Shown here: in pieces, positions 1-5,891 of the stretch
Position numbering within the stretch: position 1 is the stretch's first letter
Layout: the number at the start of each line of letters is the position of its first letter
From: Syntrophobacter sp. DG_60
GTDB taxonomy: Bacteria > Desulfobacterota > Desulfofervidia > Desulfofervidales > DG-60
Direction: 5' to 3'
Length of the DNA: 11,434 bases
Assembly: GCA_001304365.1 (NCBI GenBank)
Contig: LJNA01000035.1
Location: forward strand, 1-11,434
The notes under the pieces: model-generated
Database searches by the model: none
The model's input: only the letters and a program-made list of their open reading frames with translations
Told to the model about the DNA's origin: nothing
Translations under genes and position numbers: made by a program

Positions 1-227
1 CCTTTCGTCTTTGGCCTTTTATTCAATTCGGCCTCTATCCCTTCCTTAAATGCATCTACGGATATATCCATTTTTTGAAAAAAACGGGGCAAGAGGCCGT
101 CCTCTTGCTCAAGAAATGCAAGGATCAAGTGCTCTGTATCGATTTCTTGGTGTCCATAACGAACAGCGATGTTTTGGGCCTCACTCAGTGCCTCCTGGGT
201 CTTTTGTGTAACACGGCTAATATCAAT
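1..227 (-). CDS. clpB: ClpB disaggregase, N-terminal fragment (gene continues past left edge)
   Basis: ClpB is a cytoplasmic AAA+ ATPase that works with DnaK to pull apart heat-aggregated proteins. Only the first 75 codons are present, read right to left. They form the start of the Clp N-domain: TQKTQEALSEAQNIAVRYGH, then EIDTEHLILAFLEQEDGLLP, which matches the usual ClpB opening closely in order and spacing; the AAA+ modules lie outside the window. The start is odd. A strong Shine-Dalgarno, GGAGGAAAG, sits directly before ATT at 227-225, which would give M-D-I-S-R-V-T-Q-K, a normal ClpB N-terminus. Upstream in frame there is no ATG, GTG or TTG before a TAG at 314-312, and the first in-frame ATG (71-69) would remove two thirds of the domain seen here. 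I therefore place the start at ATT, a rare but known initiator. The gene is divergent from the phosphatase gene. Family call is secure; the start is inferred. Confidence 0.9.
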   Translation of the reverse strand, partial: MDISRVTQKTQEALSEAQNIAVRYGHQEIDTEHLILAFLEQEDGLLPRFFQKMDISVDAFKEGIEAELNKRPKTK

Positions 228-257
228 CTTTCCTCCAAAAAATATAATTTTTATTAA

Positions 258-286
258 AAAATAATCACAAATAACACAGAAGACAA
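258..286 (-). promoter_or_regulatory. Possible sigma70-like promoter for clpB
   Basis: On the minus strand TTGTCT (286-281) is followed after 17 bp by TATTTT (263-258); each matches 4 of 6 consensus positions. It would start transcription about 25 bases before the clpB Shine-Dalgarno. I see no sigma32 -10 (CCCCAT-type) and no CIRCE inverted repeat (TTAGCACTC-N9-GAGTGCTAA) in 228-383, so heat-shock control by those two routes is not supported. AT-rich background makes chance matches likely. Confidence 0.25.
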
Positions 287-342
287 CTTTTTTTATTAAA
301 TAAAACTGTTTCTAACACACAGGATAAGGACATCAAATAGAA

Positions 343-369
343 TTGAAAATTATAAGGAAGTGTGATAAT
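343..369 (+). promoter_or_regulatory. Candidate promoter with extended -10 for the phosphatase gene
   Basis: TTGAAA (343-348, 5 of 6 to consensus) is followed after a short 15-bp spacer by GATAAT (364-369, 5 of 6), which carries an upstream TG at 361-362, making an extended -10 (TGTGATAAT). Transcription would begin near 376, only about 8 bases before the ATG at 384. This fits the absence of a well-spaced Shine-Dalgarno. The AAGGAAG at 354-360 is over 20 bases away and lies inside the spacer. Confidence 0.4.
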
Positions 370-383
370 TTTAGCATAGCAAA

Positions 384-1151
384 ATGGATGATTTATTAAA
401 TAAAATAAAAGAGGTCTTAGATAAAGAGCCACGATTGATTAAACTACCTAAAAACGGTAAGGCAGTGTTTATAGGCGACACCCATGGGGATCTAGAAGCT
501 ACAGAGCAAGTATTAAATAAGTACCTTAAACCAGGGTATATACTGGTATTTTTAGGAGACTATGTAGACAGGGGCCCATTTTCAAGAGAGAACATAGAGC
601 TTTTATTTAAGAAAAAAATAGAGGTCCCTGATAATATCTACCTCCTTATGGGAAACCACGAAGGCTATCCCATCCTTCCCTTCTCTCCAGCCGATTTTTG
701 GGAAAGTCTAACAATAGAAGAGCAAGGGCTATTTAGTGAAGTATTCAAAAAATTACCCTTTGTAGCAGTAACCCAAAATGGATTAATTGCTTTGCATGGT
801 GTGCCGCCAGAGGTGCCCCATTTGAATGCCATTAATGAGATTGTCTTAGGCAGTAAGGCATGGCATCAAATTACTTGGGGAGATTTTACTACCAAAGAAG
901 GAGATTACTTTGGTAATTTTTGGGGTAGACCTGTTTTTGGTCGTAATTACTTTGAACGTGTGATGCATAACCTAAAAGGAAATATCCTTGTCCGTTCCCA
1001 TCAACCACACATTGAACCAAGGGTCTTTGATGCCCGCTGTTTGACTATTTTTACCTCATCTGCCTACTACCCTACTCGAACAATAGCCACTGTAGACCTA
1101 GAAAAAGACAGCCTTAAAACGGTAGAGGAATTGAATATTGAATTTATTTAA
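384..1151 (+). CDS. PPP-type metallophosphoesterase (serine/threonine protein phosphatase-like)
   Basis: A 255-residue soluble protein with the complete calcineurin-like two-metal site in PPP-family form: GDTHGD (31-36), GDYVDRG (58-64), GNHE (90-93), HG at 138-139 and RSHQP (204-208). D32, H34, D59, N91, H139 and H206 are the expected metal ligands; R63 and R204 are the expected phosphate-binding arginines. No signal peptide or membrane segment is visible, so it should act in the cytoplasm on phosphoprotein or another phosphate ester; related bacterial enzymes include both protein phosphatases and diadenosine tetraphosphatases, and the substrate cannot be told from sequence. The start at 384 is fixed by an in-frame TAG at 372-374 with no other ATG between. 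It lies 39 bp before zapB and points the same way, but zapB seems to have its own promoter. No kinase partner is visible in the window. Confidence 0.85.
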   Translation: MDDLLNKIKEVLDKEPRLIKLPKNGKAVFIGDTHGDLEATEQVLNKYLKPGYILVFLGDYVDRGPFSRENIELLFKKKIEVPDNIYLLMGNHEGYPILPFSPADFWESLTIEEQGLFSEVFKKLPFVAVTQNGLIALHGVPPEVPHLNAINEIVLGSKAWHQITWGDFTTKEGDYFGNFWGRPVFGRNYFERVMHNLKGNILVRSHQPHIEPRVFDARCLTIFTSSAYYPTRTIATVDLEKDSLKTVEELNIEFI

Positions 1152-1153
1152 CC

Positions 1154-1182
1154 TTGATTTTATCTCTATGGTAGTTTATACT
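1154..1182 (+). promoter_or_regulatory. Candidate sigma70 promoter giving a leaderless zapB transcript
   Basis: TTGATT (1154-1159, 4 of 6) and TATACT (1177-1182, 5 of 6) are separated by exactly 17 bp. The expected start point, about 7 bases past the -10, is 1189-1190, at or one base before the zapB ATG at 1191. No Shine-Dalgarno precedes that ATG (the preceding bases are CTTTTTTTCT), so promoter placement and the missing ribosome site agree on a leaderless message. Confidence 0.45.
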
Positions 1183-1190
1183 TTTTTTCT

Positions 1191-1451
1191 ATGGAGCAAC
1201 GACCTTCAGATATCTCTGAGCAACCTTTAGATATCTCTGAGCAACCTTTAGATATCTCTGAGCAACCTTTAGATATCCTTGAACAAAAGATAAAGGCACT
1301 CCTAGAAAAATTTGTAAAGCTCCAAAATGAGCATGAACAAACATTAAATGAACTAGCAGATGCCCAAGAAAGGATAAAGGGTTTAGAAAGAGAGAAAGAA
1401 TTGATTTCTCATAGAATTCAAGGTTTGCTAGAGAAATTCCAGGGCCTTTAA
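1191..1451 (+). CDS. zapB: ZapB-like cell division coiled-coil protein with repeated N-terminus
   Basis: An 86-residue, highly charged protein. Residues about 27-86 are almost entirely heptad-patterned helix (LEQKIKALLEKFVKLQNEHE, later RIKGLEREKELISHRIQGLL) and end in LLEKFQGL, like the closing (R)I-x-x-LL-x-K-L/F-x-GL of the small coiled-coil ZapB proteins found just before zapA in deltaproteobacteria. ZapB crosslinks ZapA at the cytokinetic Z-ring. The stop codon abuts the zapA start (TAAATG), so the two are translationally coupled. The first 26 residues are unlike the family: three DISEQPL copies encoded by perfect 21-bp tandem repeats. That segment is polar and probably disordered. No Shine-Dalgarno is present before the ATG; a start after the repeats cannot be ruled out, though no in-frame ATG lies just downstream of them. 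Assignment rests on length, coiled coil, C-terminal pattern and neighbour. Confidence 0.75.
   Translation: MEQRPSDISEQPLDISEQPLDISEQPLDILEQKIKALLEKFVKLQNEHEQTLNELADAQERIKGLEREKELISHRIQGLLEKFQGL
1209..1286 (+). repeat. 21-bp in-frame tandem repeat inside zapB (three perfect copies plus a partial)
   Basis: Perfect units lie at 1209-1229, 1230-1250 and 1251-1271, each starting GATATCTCTGAGC and encoding D-I-S-E-Q-P-L. A degenerate fourth (GATATCCTTGAACAA, D-I-L-E-Q) runs at 1272-1286, and the start of the gene (GAGCAACGACCTTCA, 1194-1208) resembles a worn unit. Identity at the DNA level, including third positions, points to recent slippage or unequal exchange, and the multiple-of-three unit keeps the frame. 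Confidence 0.95.
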
Positions 1452-1760
1452 ATGAAGGAAAACATAATCAAAATTTATTTATTTAACCAAGAATTCAAGG
1501 TTAAATCTCAAGAAACGGAAGAACATATACTAGCAGTAGCAGATATGGTGAATGCCTATTTAGATAAAATTCAAAAGAAGGAAACATCTAAAAATAGACT
1601 AAATTTGGCCTTACTGGTGGCCTTGAATATAAGTTCAGAATATGTAAAAATAAAACAAGGGTATGAAAACTTGGATAAAGAAATAATGATTCGGGTTAAT
1701 CGGTTGATTAACCAAATTGATCAACATTTGAGGCAATACCCCTGTGGCGTGCGTGATTAA
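1452..1760 (+). CDS. zapA: Cell division protein ZapA
   Basis: ZapA binds FtsZ and promotes bundling of Z-ring protofilaments; it recruits ZapB. The 102-residue length is typical. The N-terminal half has the family's beta-strand opening (IIKIYLFNQEFKVKSQETEE) followed by the helix ILAVADMVNAYLDKIQ, where conserved AxxVNxxL/M is visible. Next comes RLNLALLVALNISSEYVKIK, corresponding to the characteristic kiAvLaALNIadEl motif, and then a coiled-coil tail (YENLDKEIMIRVNRLINQID). The ATG follows the zapB stop without a gap, so there is no other sensible start; the Shine-Dalgarno would have to be within the zapB end (AGAGAAATTCCAGGG). A probable 6S RNA follows directly, the arrangement long noted for zapA (ygfE) and ssrS in proteobacteria. 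Confidence 0.88.
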   Translation: MKENIIKIYLFNQEFKVKSQETEEHILAVADMVNAYLDKIQKKETSKNRLNLALLVALNISSEYVKIKQGYENLDKEIMIRVNRLINQIDQHLRQYPCGVRD

Positions 1761-1761
1761 C

Positions 1762-1912
1762 AGACAATTTTTGGGCCGACATGGAAATTTTTTGGGGGGC
1801 TTTCTCTTATCCGGGCAGGTTTTTCCTTAAGGAAGGAACCTAAAGGGATAATAAGGCACCCACTTGCCAAAAAGAGGTTCAAAAAAAAGCTGTTAACACG
1901 GCGCTTACGGGG
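1762..1912 (+). ncRNA. ssrS: Probable 6S RNA (boundaries approximate)
   Basis: 6S RNA mimics an open promoter and sequesters sigma70-RNA polymerase in stationary phase. Support is partly positional: the 263-bp gap after zapA has no open frame, and ssrS adjoins zapA in many proteobacteria. It is also structural. A long interrupted rod can be drawn: GCCG 1775-1778 with CGGC 1899-1902 as part of the closing stem; a large open region (about 1781-1802 against 1878-1890) as the central bubble; UCUCUU 1803-1808 with AAGAGG 1872-1877; GGCAGGU 1814-1820 with ACUUGCC 1862-1868; and a terminal arm centred on the palindrome UUCCUUAAGGAA 1823-1834. The GC-rich blocks stand out from AT-rich surroundings. 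The closing stem is weak as drawn, the ends are uncertain, and I could not run a covariance search. Confidence 0.65.
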
Positions 1913-1926
1913 GTATTTTATATAAA

Positions 1927-1997
1927 ACAAGTAGGTAGGTGAATAATTTTTTTATATAATTTTTATATCAATTAATATCCCCTCACTGCCTGCTTGT
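1927..1997. repeat. Imperfect inverted repeat between 6S RNA and rny
   Basis: ACAAGTAGGTAGGTGA (1927-1942) is matched by TCACTGCCTGCTTGT (1983-1997): in RNA the arms pair over about 15 positions with two G-U pairs and one bulged G. The 40-base loop is almost pure A/T. It ends 26 bases before the rny ATG, so it would sit in the rny leader or mark the 3' side of the 6S unit. There is no T-tract after it, so it is not a classical terminator. Its left arm shares AGTAGGTAG(G)TGA with the repeat after rny. Confidence 0.6.
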
Positions 1998-2023
1998 AAT
2001 TAAAAGAAGGAAAGAGAAAAAAA

Positions 2024-3559
2024 ATGCTTAATTACGTCATTATTGGGTTAATAGTTTTCTTTTTGGGCATTGCCCTTGGGTGGCTTGTGCACAGATTTGA
2101 GTTTAAGGGAAGGGCAATCAGGGCTAGGGAGCAGGTCCATTCTATCATTAAACAAGCCAAGGAAGAAGCTAGAAGCATCCGAAGAGAAGCCACCCTTCAG
2201 GCAAAAGATAAATTCTATAGAATGAAATCTGAGTTTGAAGCTGAAGTCAAAGAGAAGCGTAAGGATCTTCAACGCCTCGAAAATAGGTTGATTCAAAAAG
2301 AAGAACAATTAGATAGCAAAATCAGTGTATTAGAGAAAAATGAACAAGCACTAGCTACTCGAGAAAAGGAGATACAACAAAAAGAAATTAATTATGACCA
2401 ATTGATATCAAAACAAAGGGAAATGCTGGAAAAAATTTCTAATATGACTTCAGAAGAGGCTAAAGAACTCCTGTTAAAACAAATAGAACAAGAAGCAAAG
2501 CATGAGGCAGCTAAACTGATTAAAAAGATTGAACAAGAAGCTCAAGAACAAGCAGCCAGGAAGGCAAAAGAGATTTTGGCCTTAGCCATTAATCGTTATG
2601 CCGGAGAATATGTCACTGAAAAGACTGTTTCAGTAGTTTCTCTTCCCAACGAAGAAATGAAGGGACGTATTATCGGTAGGGAAGGCCGGAATATCAGGGC
2701 CATTGAAGCCGCTACTGGTATAGATATCATTATCGACGATACCCCCGAAGTAGTAATCCTATCGGGGTTTAACCCTGTTAGAAGAGAAGTAGCCAGACTT
2801 TCTTTAGAAAGGCTTATTACTGACGGGCGCATCCACCCTGCCCGAATTGAAGAGGTGGTAAATAAAGTTACACAAGAATTGGAAAATTCTATCCAAGAGG
2901 CAGGGGAACAGGCCTGCTTTGATGTGGGTGTCCATGGCATACATCAAGAATTGGTAAAGTTATTAGGTAAATTAAAATACCGCACTAGTTATGCCCAAAA
3001 TGTCTTGCAACACTCTCTTGAAGTAGCCTTTTTATGTGCCATTATGGCAGAAGAATTAGGGTTAGACCTTAACCAGGCAAAAAGGGCAGGTTTATTGCAT
3101 GATATTGGGAAAGCTGTAGATCATAAAGTAGAAGGTTCGCATGCCCTTATTGGGGCTGATCTAGCTAGAAAATACGGGGAATCAGAAGAAATTACCCACG
3201 CCATTGGAGCACATCATGAAGATATCCCGTTTGAAAGTGTGCTGGCCATTTTGGTCTCGGCAGCAGATACCCTATCCGGGGCTAGACCTGGGGCGCGCCG
3301 TGAAACATTAGAAACATATATTAAAAGATTGGAAGGTTTAGAAGAAATTGCTCAGAGTTTCTCTGGCGTAAATAAGGCATATGCCATTCAAGCAGGTAGA
3401 GAATTAAGGGTAATTGTGGAAAGCGATGCCCTTGCCGATGAGCAAACTATGCTTCTAGCAAGGGATGTGGCCAAACGTATTGAGTCAGAACTGACCTATC
3501 CAGGGCAGATTAAGGTCATAGTAATCAGAGAAAAAAGGGCTATTGCTTATGCCAAATGA
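2024..3559 (+). CDS. rny: Ribonuclease Y
   Basis: RNase Y is a membrane-anchored endoribonuclease that starts mRNA decay. The 511-residue protein has the full family layout. An N-terminal membrane anchor (about 3-23, NYVIIGLIVFFLGIALGWLV) is followed by a long charged coiled coil (about 30-185). A KH domain starts near 207 with its GxxG loop as GREG at 218-221 (GRIIGREGRNIRAIEAATGI) and is followed by the hallmark TDGRIHPARIEEVV. The HD phosphohydrolase domain has H330 (LQHSLEV), the paired H359-D360 (LLHDIGKA) and D415 (SAADTLSGARPGARRETLE). Length is normal (about 510-520). A GAAGGA site lies about 12-14 bases before the ATG at 2024, slightly far but the best available. The gene stands between two non-coding elements and is followed by ymdB, its frequent partner. 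Nothing essential is missing. Confidence 0.97.
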   Translation: MLNYVIIGLIVFFLGIALGWLVHRFEFKGRAIRAREQVHSIIKQAKEEARSIRREATLQAKDKFYRMKSEFEAEVKEKRKDLQRLENRLIQKEEQLDSKISVLEKNEQALATREKEIQQKEINYDQLISKQREMLEKISNMTSEEAKELLLKQIEQEAKHEAAKLIKKIEQEAQEQAARKAKEILALAINRYAGEYVTEKTVSVVSLPNEEMKGRIIGREGRNIRAIEAATGIDIIIDDTPEVVILSGFNPVRREVARLSLERLITDGRIHPARIEEVVNKVTQELENSIQEAGEQACFDVGVHGIHQELVKLLGKLKYRTSYAQNVLQHSLEVAFLCAIMAEELGLDLNQAKRAGLLHDIGKAVDHKVEGSHALIGADLARKYGESEEITHAIGAHHEDIPFESVLAILVSAADTLSGARPGARRETLETYIKRLEGLEEIAQSFSGVNKAYAIQAGRELRVIVESDALADEQTMLLARDVAKRIESELTYPGQIKVIVIREKRAIAYAK

Positions 3560-3562
3560 AAT

Positions 3563-3643
3563 TAGTAAATAGTGACAGGTAAATAGTAGGTAGTGAGGAG
3601 AAACCTTTTAAAAACTTCTTACCATTCACCATTTCACATTTCA
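3563..3643. repeat. Degenerate intergenic repeat element after rny
   Basis: The 108-bp gap holds a strand-biased, simple-looking element. The left part has GTAAATAGT twice (3565-3573, 3579-3587) and AGTAGGTAGTGA (3585-3596). The right part (3620-3643, TACCATTCACCATTTCAC...) is roughly the reverse complement of the left, so the whole can fold as a loose hairpin with many G-U pairs. It resembles the TAGTGAATAGT-type interspersed repeats common in intergenic DNA of environmental bacteria. It shares AGTAGGTAG(G)TGA with the inverted repeat at 1927-1997. Confidence 0.5.
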
Positions 3644-3667
3644 TAGTTTCGTTAGTTGGACATATAG

Positions 3668-4459
3668 GTGGAACTTAATATCTTATTTATCGGAGACATT
3701 GTGGGCCGTCCAGGCAGGCATCTTATTTATCAACTATTGCCTGATTTATATAGAAAGTATACCTTAGATGCCGTGATTGCCAATGTAGAAAATGCAGCAG
3801 GGGGATTGGGCGTCACCCCAAAAATAGCTAAAGAGCTCCTAAATAGCGGTATACACCTGCTTACCTCTGGCAATCATGTATGGCGAAAAAGAGAGATTTT
3901 CCCTTATTTAGAAAAAAATGATAGGTTACTTCGCCCTGAAAATTATCCCCCAGGTGTCCCTGGTAAAGGTGTGGCTATAGTTTCATTAAACTCTGGGATA
4001 AAAATGGGGGTTTTAAATTTAGAAGGCAGAACCTTTATGAAACCTCTAGATTGCCCCTTTCGTACCGCCTTAACGGCTATTGAAATTATACGTAAAGAAA
4101 CACCTGTTATTATAGTAGACTTCCATGCCGAGGCCACTTCAGAAAAGGTGGCCATGGGTTGGTTTTTAGATGGAAAAGTTAGTGCTGTCTTAGGTACACA
4201 TACCCATGTACCAACAGCAGATGAAACCATCTTGCCTCAAGGAACTGCCTACATCACTGATGTAGGGATGACCGGGGCATTGATTTCAGTTATTGGGATG
4301 AGAGTGGATGTATCCTTAAAGGGGCTACTCACCCAATTGCCTCAAAGTTTTAAACCTGCCTCTGGAAAGGCCTGCCTTCAAGGAGTCCTTTTAACTGTAG
4401 ATGCCTCCTCTGGAAAGGCAAAAAGGATAAAACGTATTAGAGATGGAAATGGATATTAA
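3668..4459 (+). CDS. ymdB: YmdB-family metallophosphoesterase (TIGR00282)
   Basis: The family member YmdB of Bacillus is a dinuclear-metal phosphodiesterase acting on 2',3'-cyclic nucleotides and influencing biofilm and RNase Y-related regulation. The 263-residue protein carries every family motif: GDIVGRPGR (9-17, D10), NVENAAGG (39-46, E41 and N42), TSGNHVW (66-72, N69 and H70), [10 protein letters not shown] (151-160, H153), [12 protein letters not shown] (175-186, H178 and H180), and [13 protein letters not shown] near 198-210, where the usual motif has a proline and aspartate. No export signal. Start is GTG at 3668: the codon before it (3665-3667) is TAG in frame, and the protein opens directly with the first strand and GD motif, so no later start is possible. 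Only a weak GGA at 3658-3660 precedes it. It overlaps tyrS by 17 nt, implying co-translation. Confidence 0.93.
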   Translation: MELNILFIGDIVGRPGRHLIYQLLPDLYRKYTLDAVIANVENAAGGLGVTPKIAKELLNSGIHLLTSGNHVWRKREIFPYLEKNDRLLRPENYPPGVPGKGVAIVSLNSGIKMGVLNLEGRTFMKPLDCPFRTALTAIEIIRKETPVIIVDFHAEATSEKVAMGWFLDGKVSAVLGTHTHVPTADETILPQGTAYITDVGMTGALISVIGMRVDVSLKGLLTQLPQSFKPASGKACLQGVLLTVDASSGKAKRIKRIRDGNGY

Positions 4460-5669
4460 ACAGCAAATTTCCATACTTACAAGGGCTACAGTAGATGTGA
4501 TTTCTATAGAAGAGTTTGAGAACAAGCTTATACAAAGTCAAAGGGAAAATAGGCCCTTAAGAATAAAGGCAGGATTTGACCCCACTGCACCAGACATCCA
4601 CCTAGGACACACTATACTTATTCAAAAATTAAAGCAGTTCCAGGATTTGGGGCATGAGGTATATTTACTTATTGGAGATTTTACTGGTATGATTGGAGAC
4701 CCTTCTGGCAAATCAGAAACTAGGCAACCTTTAACCAAAGAGGAAGTCTTGGCCAATGCAGAAACCTATAAACAACAAATATTTAAGATTCTAGACCAAA
4801 AAAGGACTAAGATTGTATTTAATAGCTCTTGGATGGAAAAGATGATGGCTATTGATTTAATCAAACTCTGTAGCCATTACACAGTGGCACGAATGCTAGA
4901 GCGCGATGATTTTGAAAAGCGATTTTCTGCAGCAAAATCTATTAGTATCCATGAATTTCTTTACCCCCTTATACAGGGCTATGACTCTATAGTGCTTAAG
5001 GCAGATATTGAAATAGGAGGCACGGACCAGAAATTTAATCTCTTAGTAGCTCGGGCATTGCAACGCGATTTTGGCCAAGTCCCTCAGATAGTTATGACCA
5101 TGCCTCTACTGGAAGGCTTAGATGGTGTTCAAAAAATGAGCAAAAGTCTTAATAATTATATTGGCATCACTGAATCCCCTAAAGAGATATTTGGAAAGAT
5201 CATGTCTATATCTGATGAGCTTATGTTTCGTTACTATGAAATTTTAAGCACATTGAGCCCTGAAGAGATTAGAAGAATAAAAAAGAGGATAAAAGAAGGT
5301 GACCTCCACCCCAAGGAGGCAAAGAAGCAACTGGCTATAGAGATTGTGGCTAGATTTCACAGCATGAGTCAGGCAAGGCAGGCGGCTGAAGAGTTTGAAA
5401 GAATGTTTAGATATAAACAGGAACCCACAAAAATTGAAGAAATAAATATTTACCTGCCAGAGAAAAAAATCTGGTTGCCAAAGCTGTTGCAGCTTGCTGG
5501 ATTTACCCAAAGCTCATCTGAAAGCAAGCGTATAATCCAACAAGGGGGTGTAAAGGTAAACAGGCATAAGGTATCTTCTCTAGAAATGGAGCTCTCTGTA
5601 GGAAATATTTATCTCTTGCAAGTGGGAAAGCGCCGCTTCAAAAGGGTTCATTTATTGAAGGCCTCTTAG
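4443..5669 (+). CDS. tyrS: Tyrosyl-tRNA synthetase (TyrRS)
   Basis: A class I aminoacyl-tRNA synthetase that charges tRNA-Tyr with tyrosine in the cytoplasm. At 408 residues it is of normal length. The Rossmann catalytic domain shows the HIGH signature as HLGH (53-56, in [11 protein letters not shown]) and [17 protein letters not shown] (78-94). The GYDS at 179-182 and the GGTDQKFN motif (192-199) belong to the tyrosine-binding region. KMSKS is intact at 231-235. The C-terminal S4 RNA-binding domain covers about 345-405 ([10 protein letters not shown]...[17 protein letters not shown]). The [11 protein letters not shown] form is that of the TyrZ-like branch rather than the Escherichia coli TyrS branch. 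ATG at 4443 and ATG at 4449 are both possible; both lie inside the ymdB end (overlap 17 or 11 nt). I see no T-box leader, as expected for an internal operon gene. Confidence 0.97.
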   Translation: MEMDIKQQISILTRATVDVISIEEFENKLIQSQRENRPLRIKAGFDPTAPDIHLGHTILIQKLKQFQDLGHEVYLLIGDFTGMIGDPSGKSETRQPLTKEEVLANAETYKQQIFKILDQKRTKIVFNSSWMEKMMAIDLIKLCSHYTVARMLERDDFEKRFSAAKSISIHEFLYPLIQGYDSIVLKADIEIGGTDQKFNLLVARALQRDFGQVPQIVMTMPLLEGLDGVQKMSKSLNNYIGITESPKEIFGKIMSISDELMFRYYEILSTLSPEEIRRIKKRIKEGDLHPKEAKKQLAIEIVARFHSMSQARQAAEEFERMFRYKQEPTKIEEINIYLPEKKIWLPKLLQLAGFTQSSSESKRIIQQGGVKVNRHKVSSLEMELSVGNIYLLQVGKRRFKRVHLLKAS

Positions 5670-5760
5670 GATTCAAAATTTTGAGTAAATATCAGATTGG
5701 TTAAGATTTAAGATATTCCAAAACTGTCTTTTCCCTCTGGTCCTTATAGAGTCTAATAAA

Positions 5761-5837
5761 AATTGGGATAAAAGAAATAAGGGTAGGCAATCAAATCTGT
5801 TAAAAAGATGGGTATTAAAGTTTTATCTATCCCAATT
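5761..5837. promoter_or_regulatory. Inverted repeat upstream of the dnaA-like gene
   Basis: AATTGGGATA (5761-5770) and TATCCCAATT (5828-5837) are perfect 10-bp inverted arms, 57 bp apart. Read outward, the two sites are TTTTATCCCAATT (minus strand, 5773-5761) and TTTTATCTATCCCAATT (plus strand, 5821-5837), differing by a 4-base insertion. TTATCC is also the first two thirds of the DnaA box TTATCCACA, so these might be binding sites for the protein encoded 55 bp downstream. That is inference; no exact DnaA box is present. The rest of the 5670-5891 gap is AT-rich, with a palindrome TCAAAATTTTGA (5673-5684) and no convincing terminator or open frame. Confidence 0.45.
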
Positions 5838-5891
5838 ATTCTTACCTAATTCTGTTTGACTATTTTTTATAACATATGTAAAAGAGTAGTC

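Noticed and set aside
75..257. Rightward open frame of 60 codons
   Set aside because: Lies antisense to the clpB N-domain, has no family resemblance and is low complexity at its end; an artefact of the opposite strand.
1209..1286. CRISPR-like short repeats
   Set aside because: The 21-bp units are directly adjacent without spacers and encode an in-frame peptide repeat.
1981..2023. Riboswitch before rny
   Set aside because: Apart from the inverted repeat there is no conserved aptamer-like core, and the leader is A/T-rich simple sequence.
2048..2308. Leftward 86-codon open frame within rny
   Set aside because: Antisense to the coiled-coil coding part of rny; composition follows from the K/E-rich codons on the other strand.
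2596..2940. Leftward 114-codon open frame within rny
   Set aside because: Antisense to the highly conserved KH region; no recognisable domain and no ribosome site.
3943..4230. Leftward 95-codon open frame within ymdB
   Set aside because: Antisense to intact YmdB catalytic motifs.
5244..5510. Leftward 88-codon open frame within tyrS
   Set aside because: Antisense to the TyrS linker and S4 region; no family features.
5673..5684. TCAAAATTTTGA palindrome as tyrS terminator
   Set aside because: All-A/T core without GC stem or following T-run; too weak to terminate.
5856..5891. TTG start 36 bases before the chosen dnaA ATG
   Set aside because: The 12 added residues (TIFYNICKRVV) are not part of domain I as usually seen, and no Shine-Dalgarno precedes the TTG.
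5670..5891. Replication origin upstream of dnaA
   Set aside because: No exact TTATCCACA cluster, no dnaN/recF neighbours and only two partial matches in 222 bp, so an oriC call is not supported.
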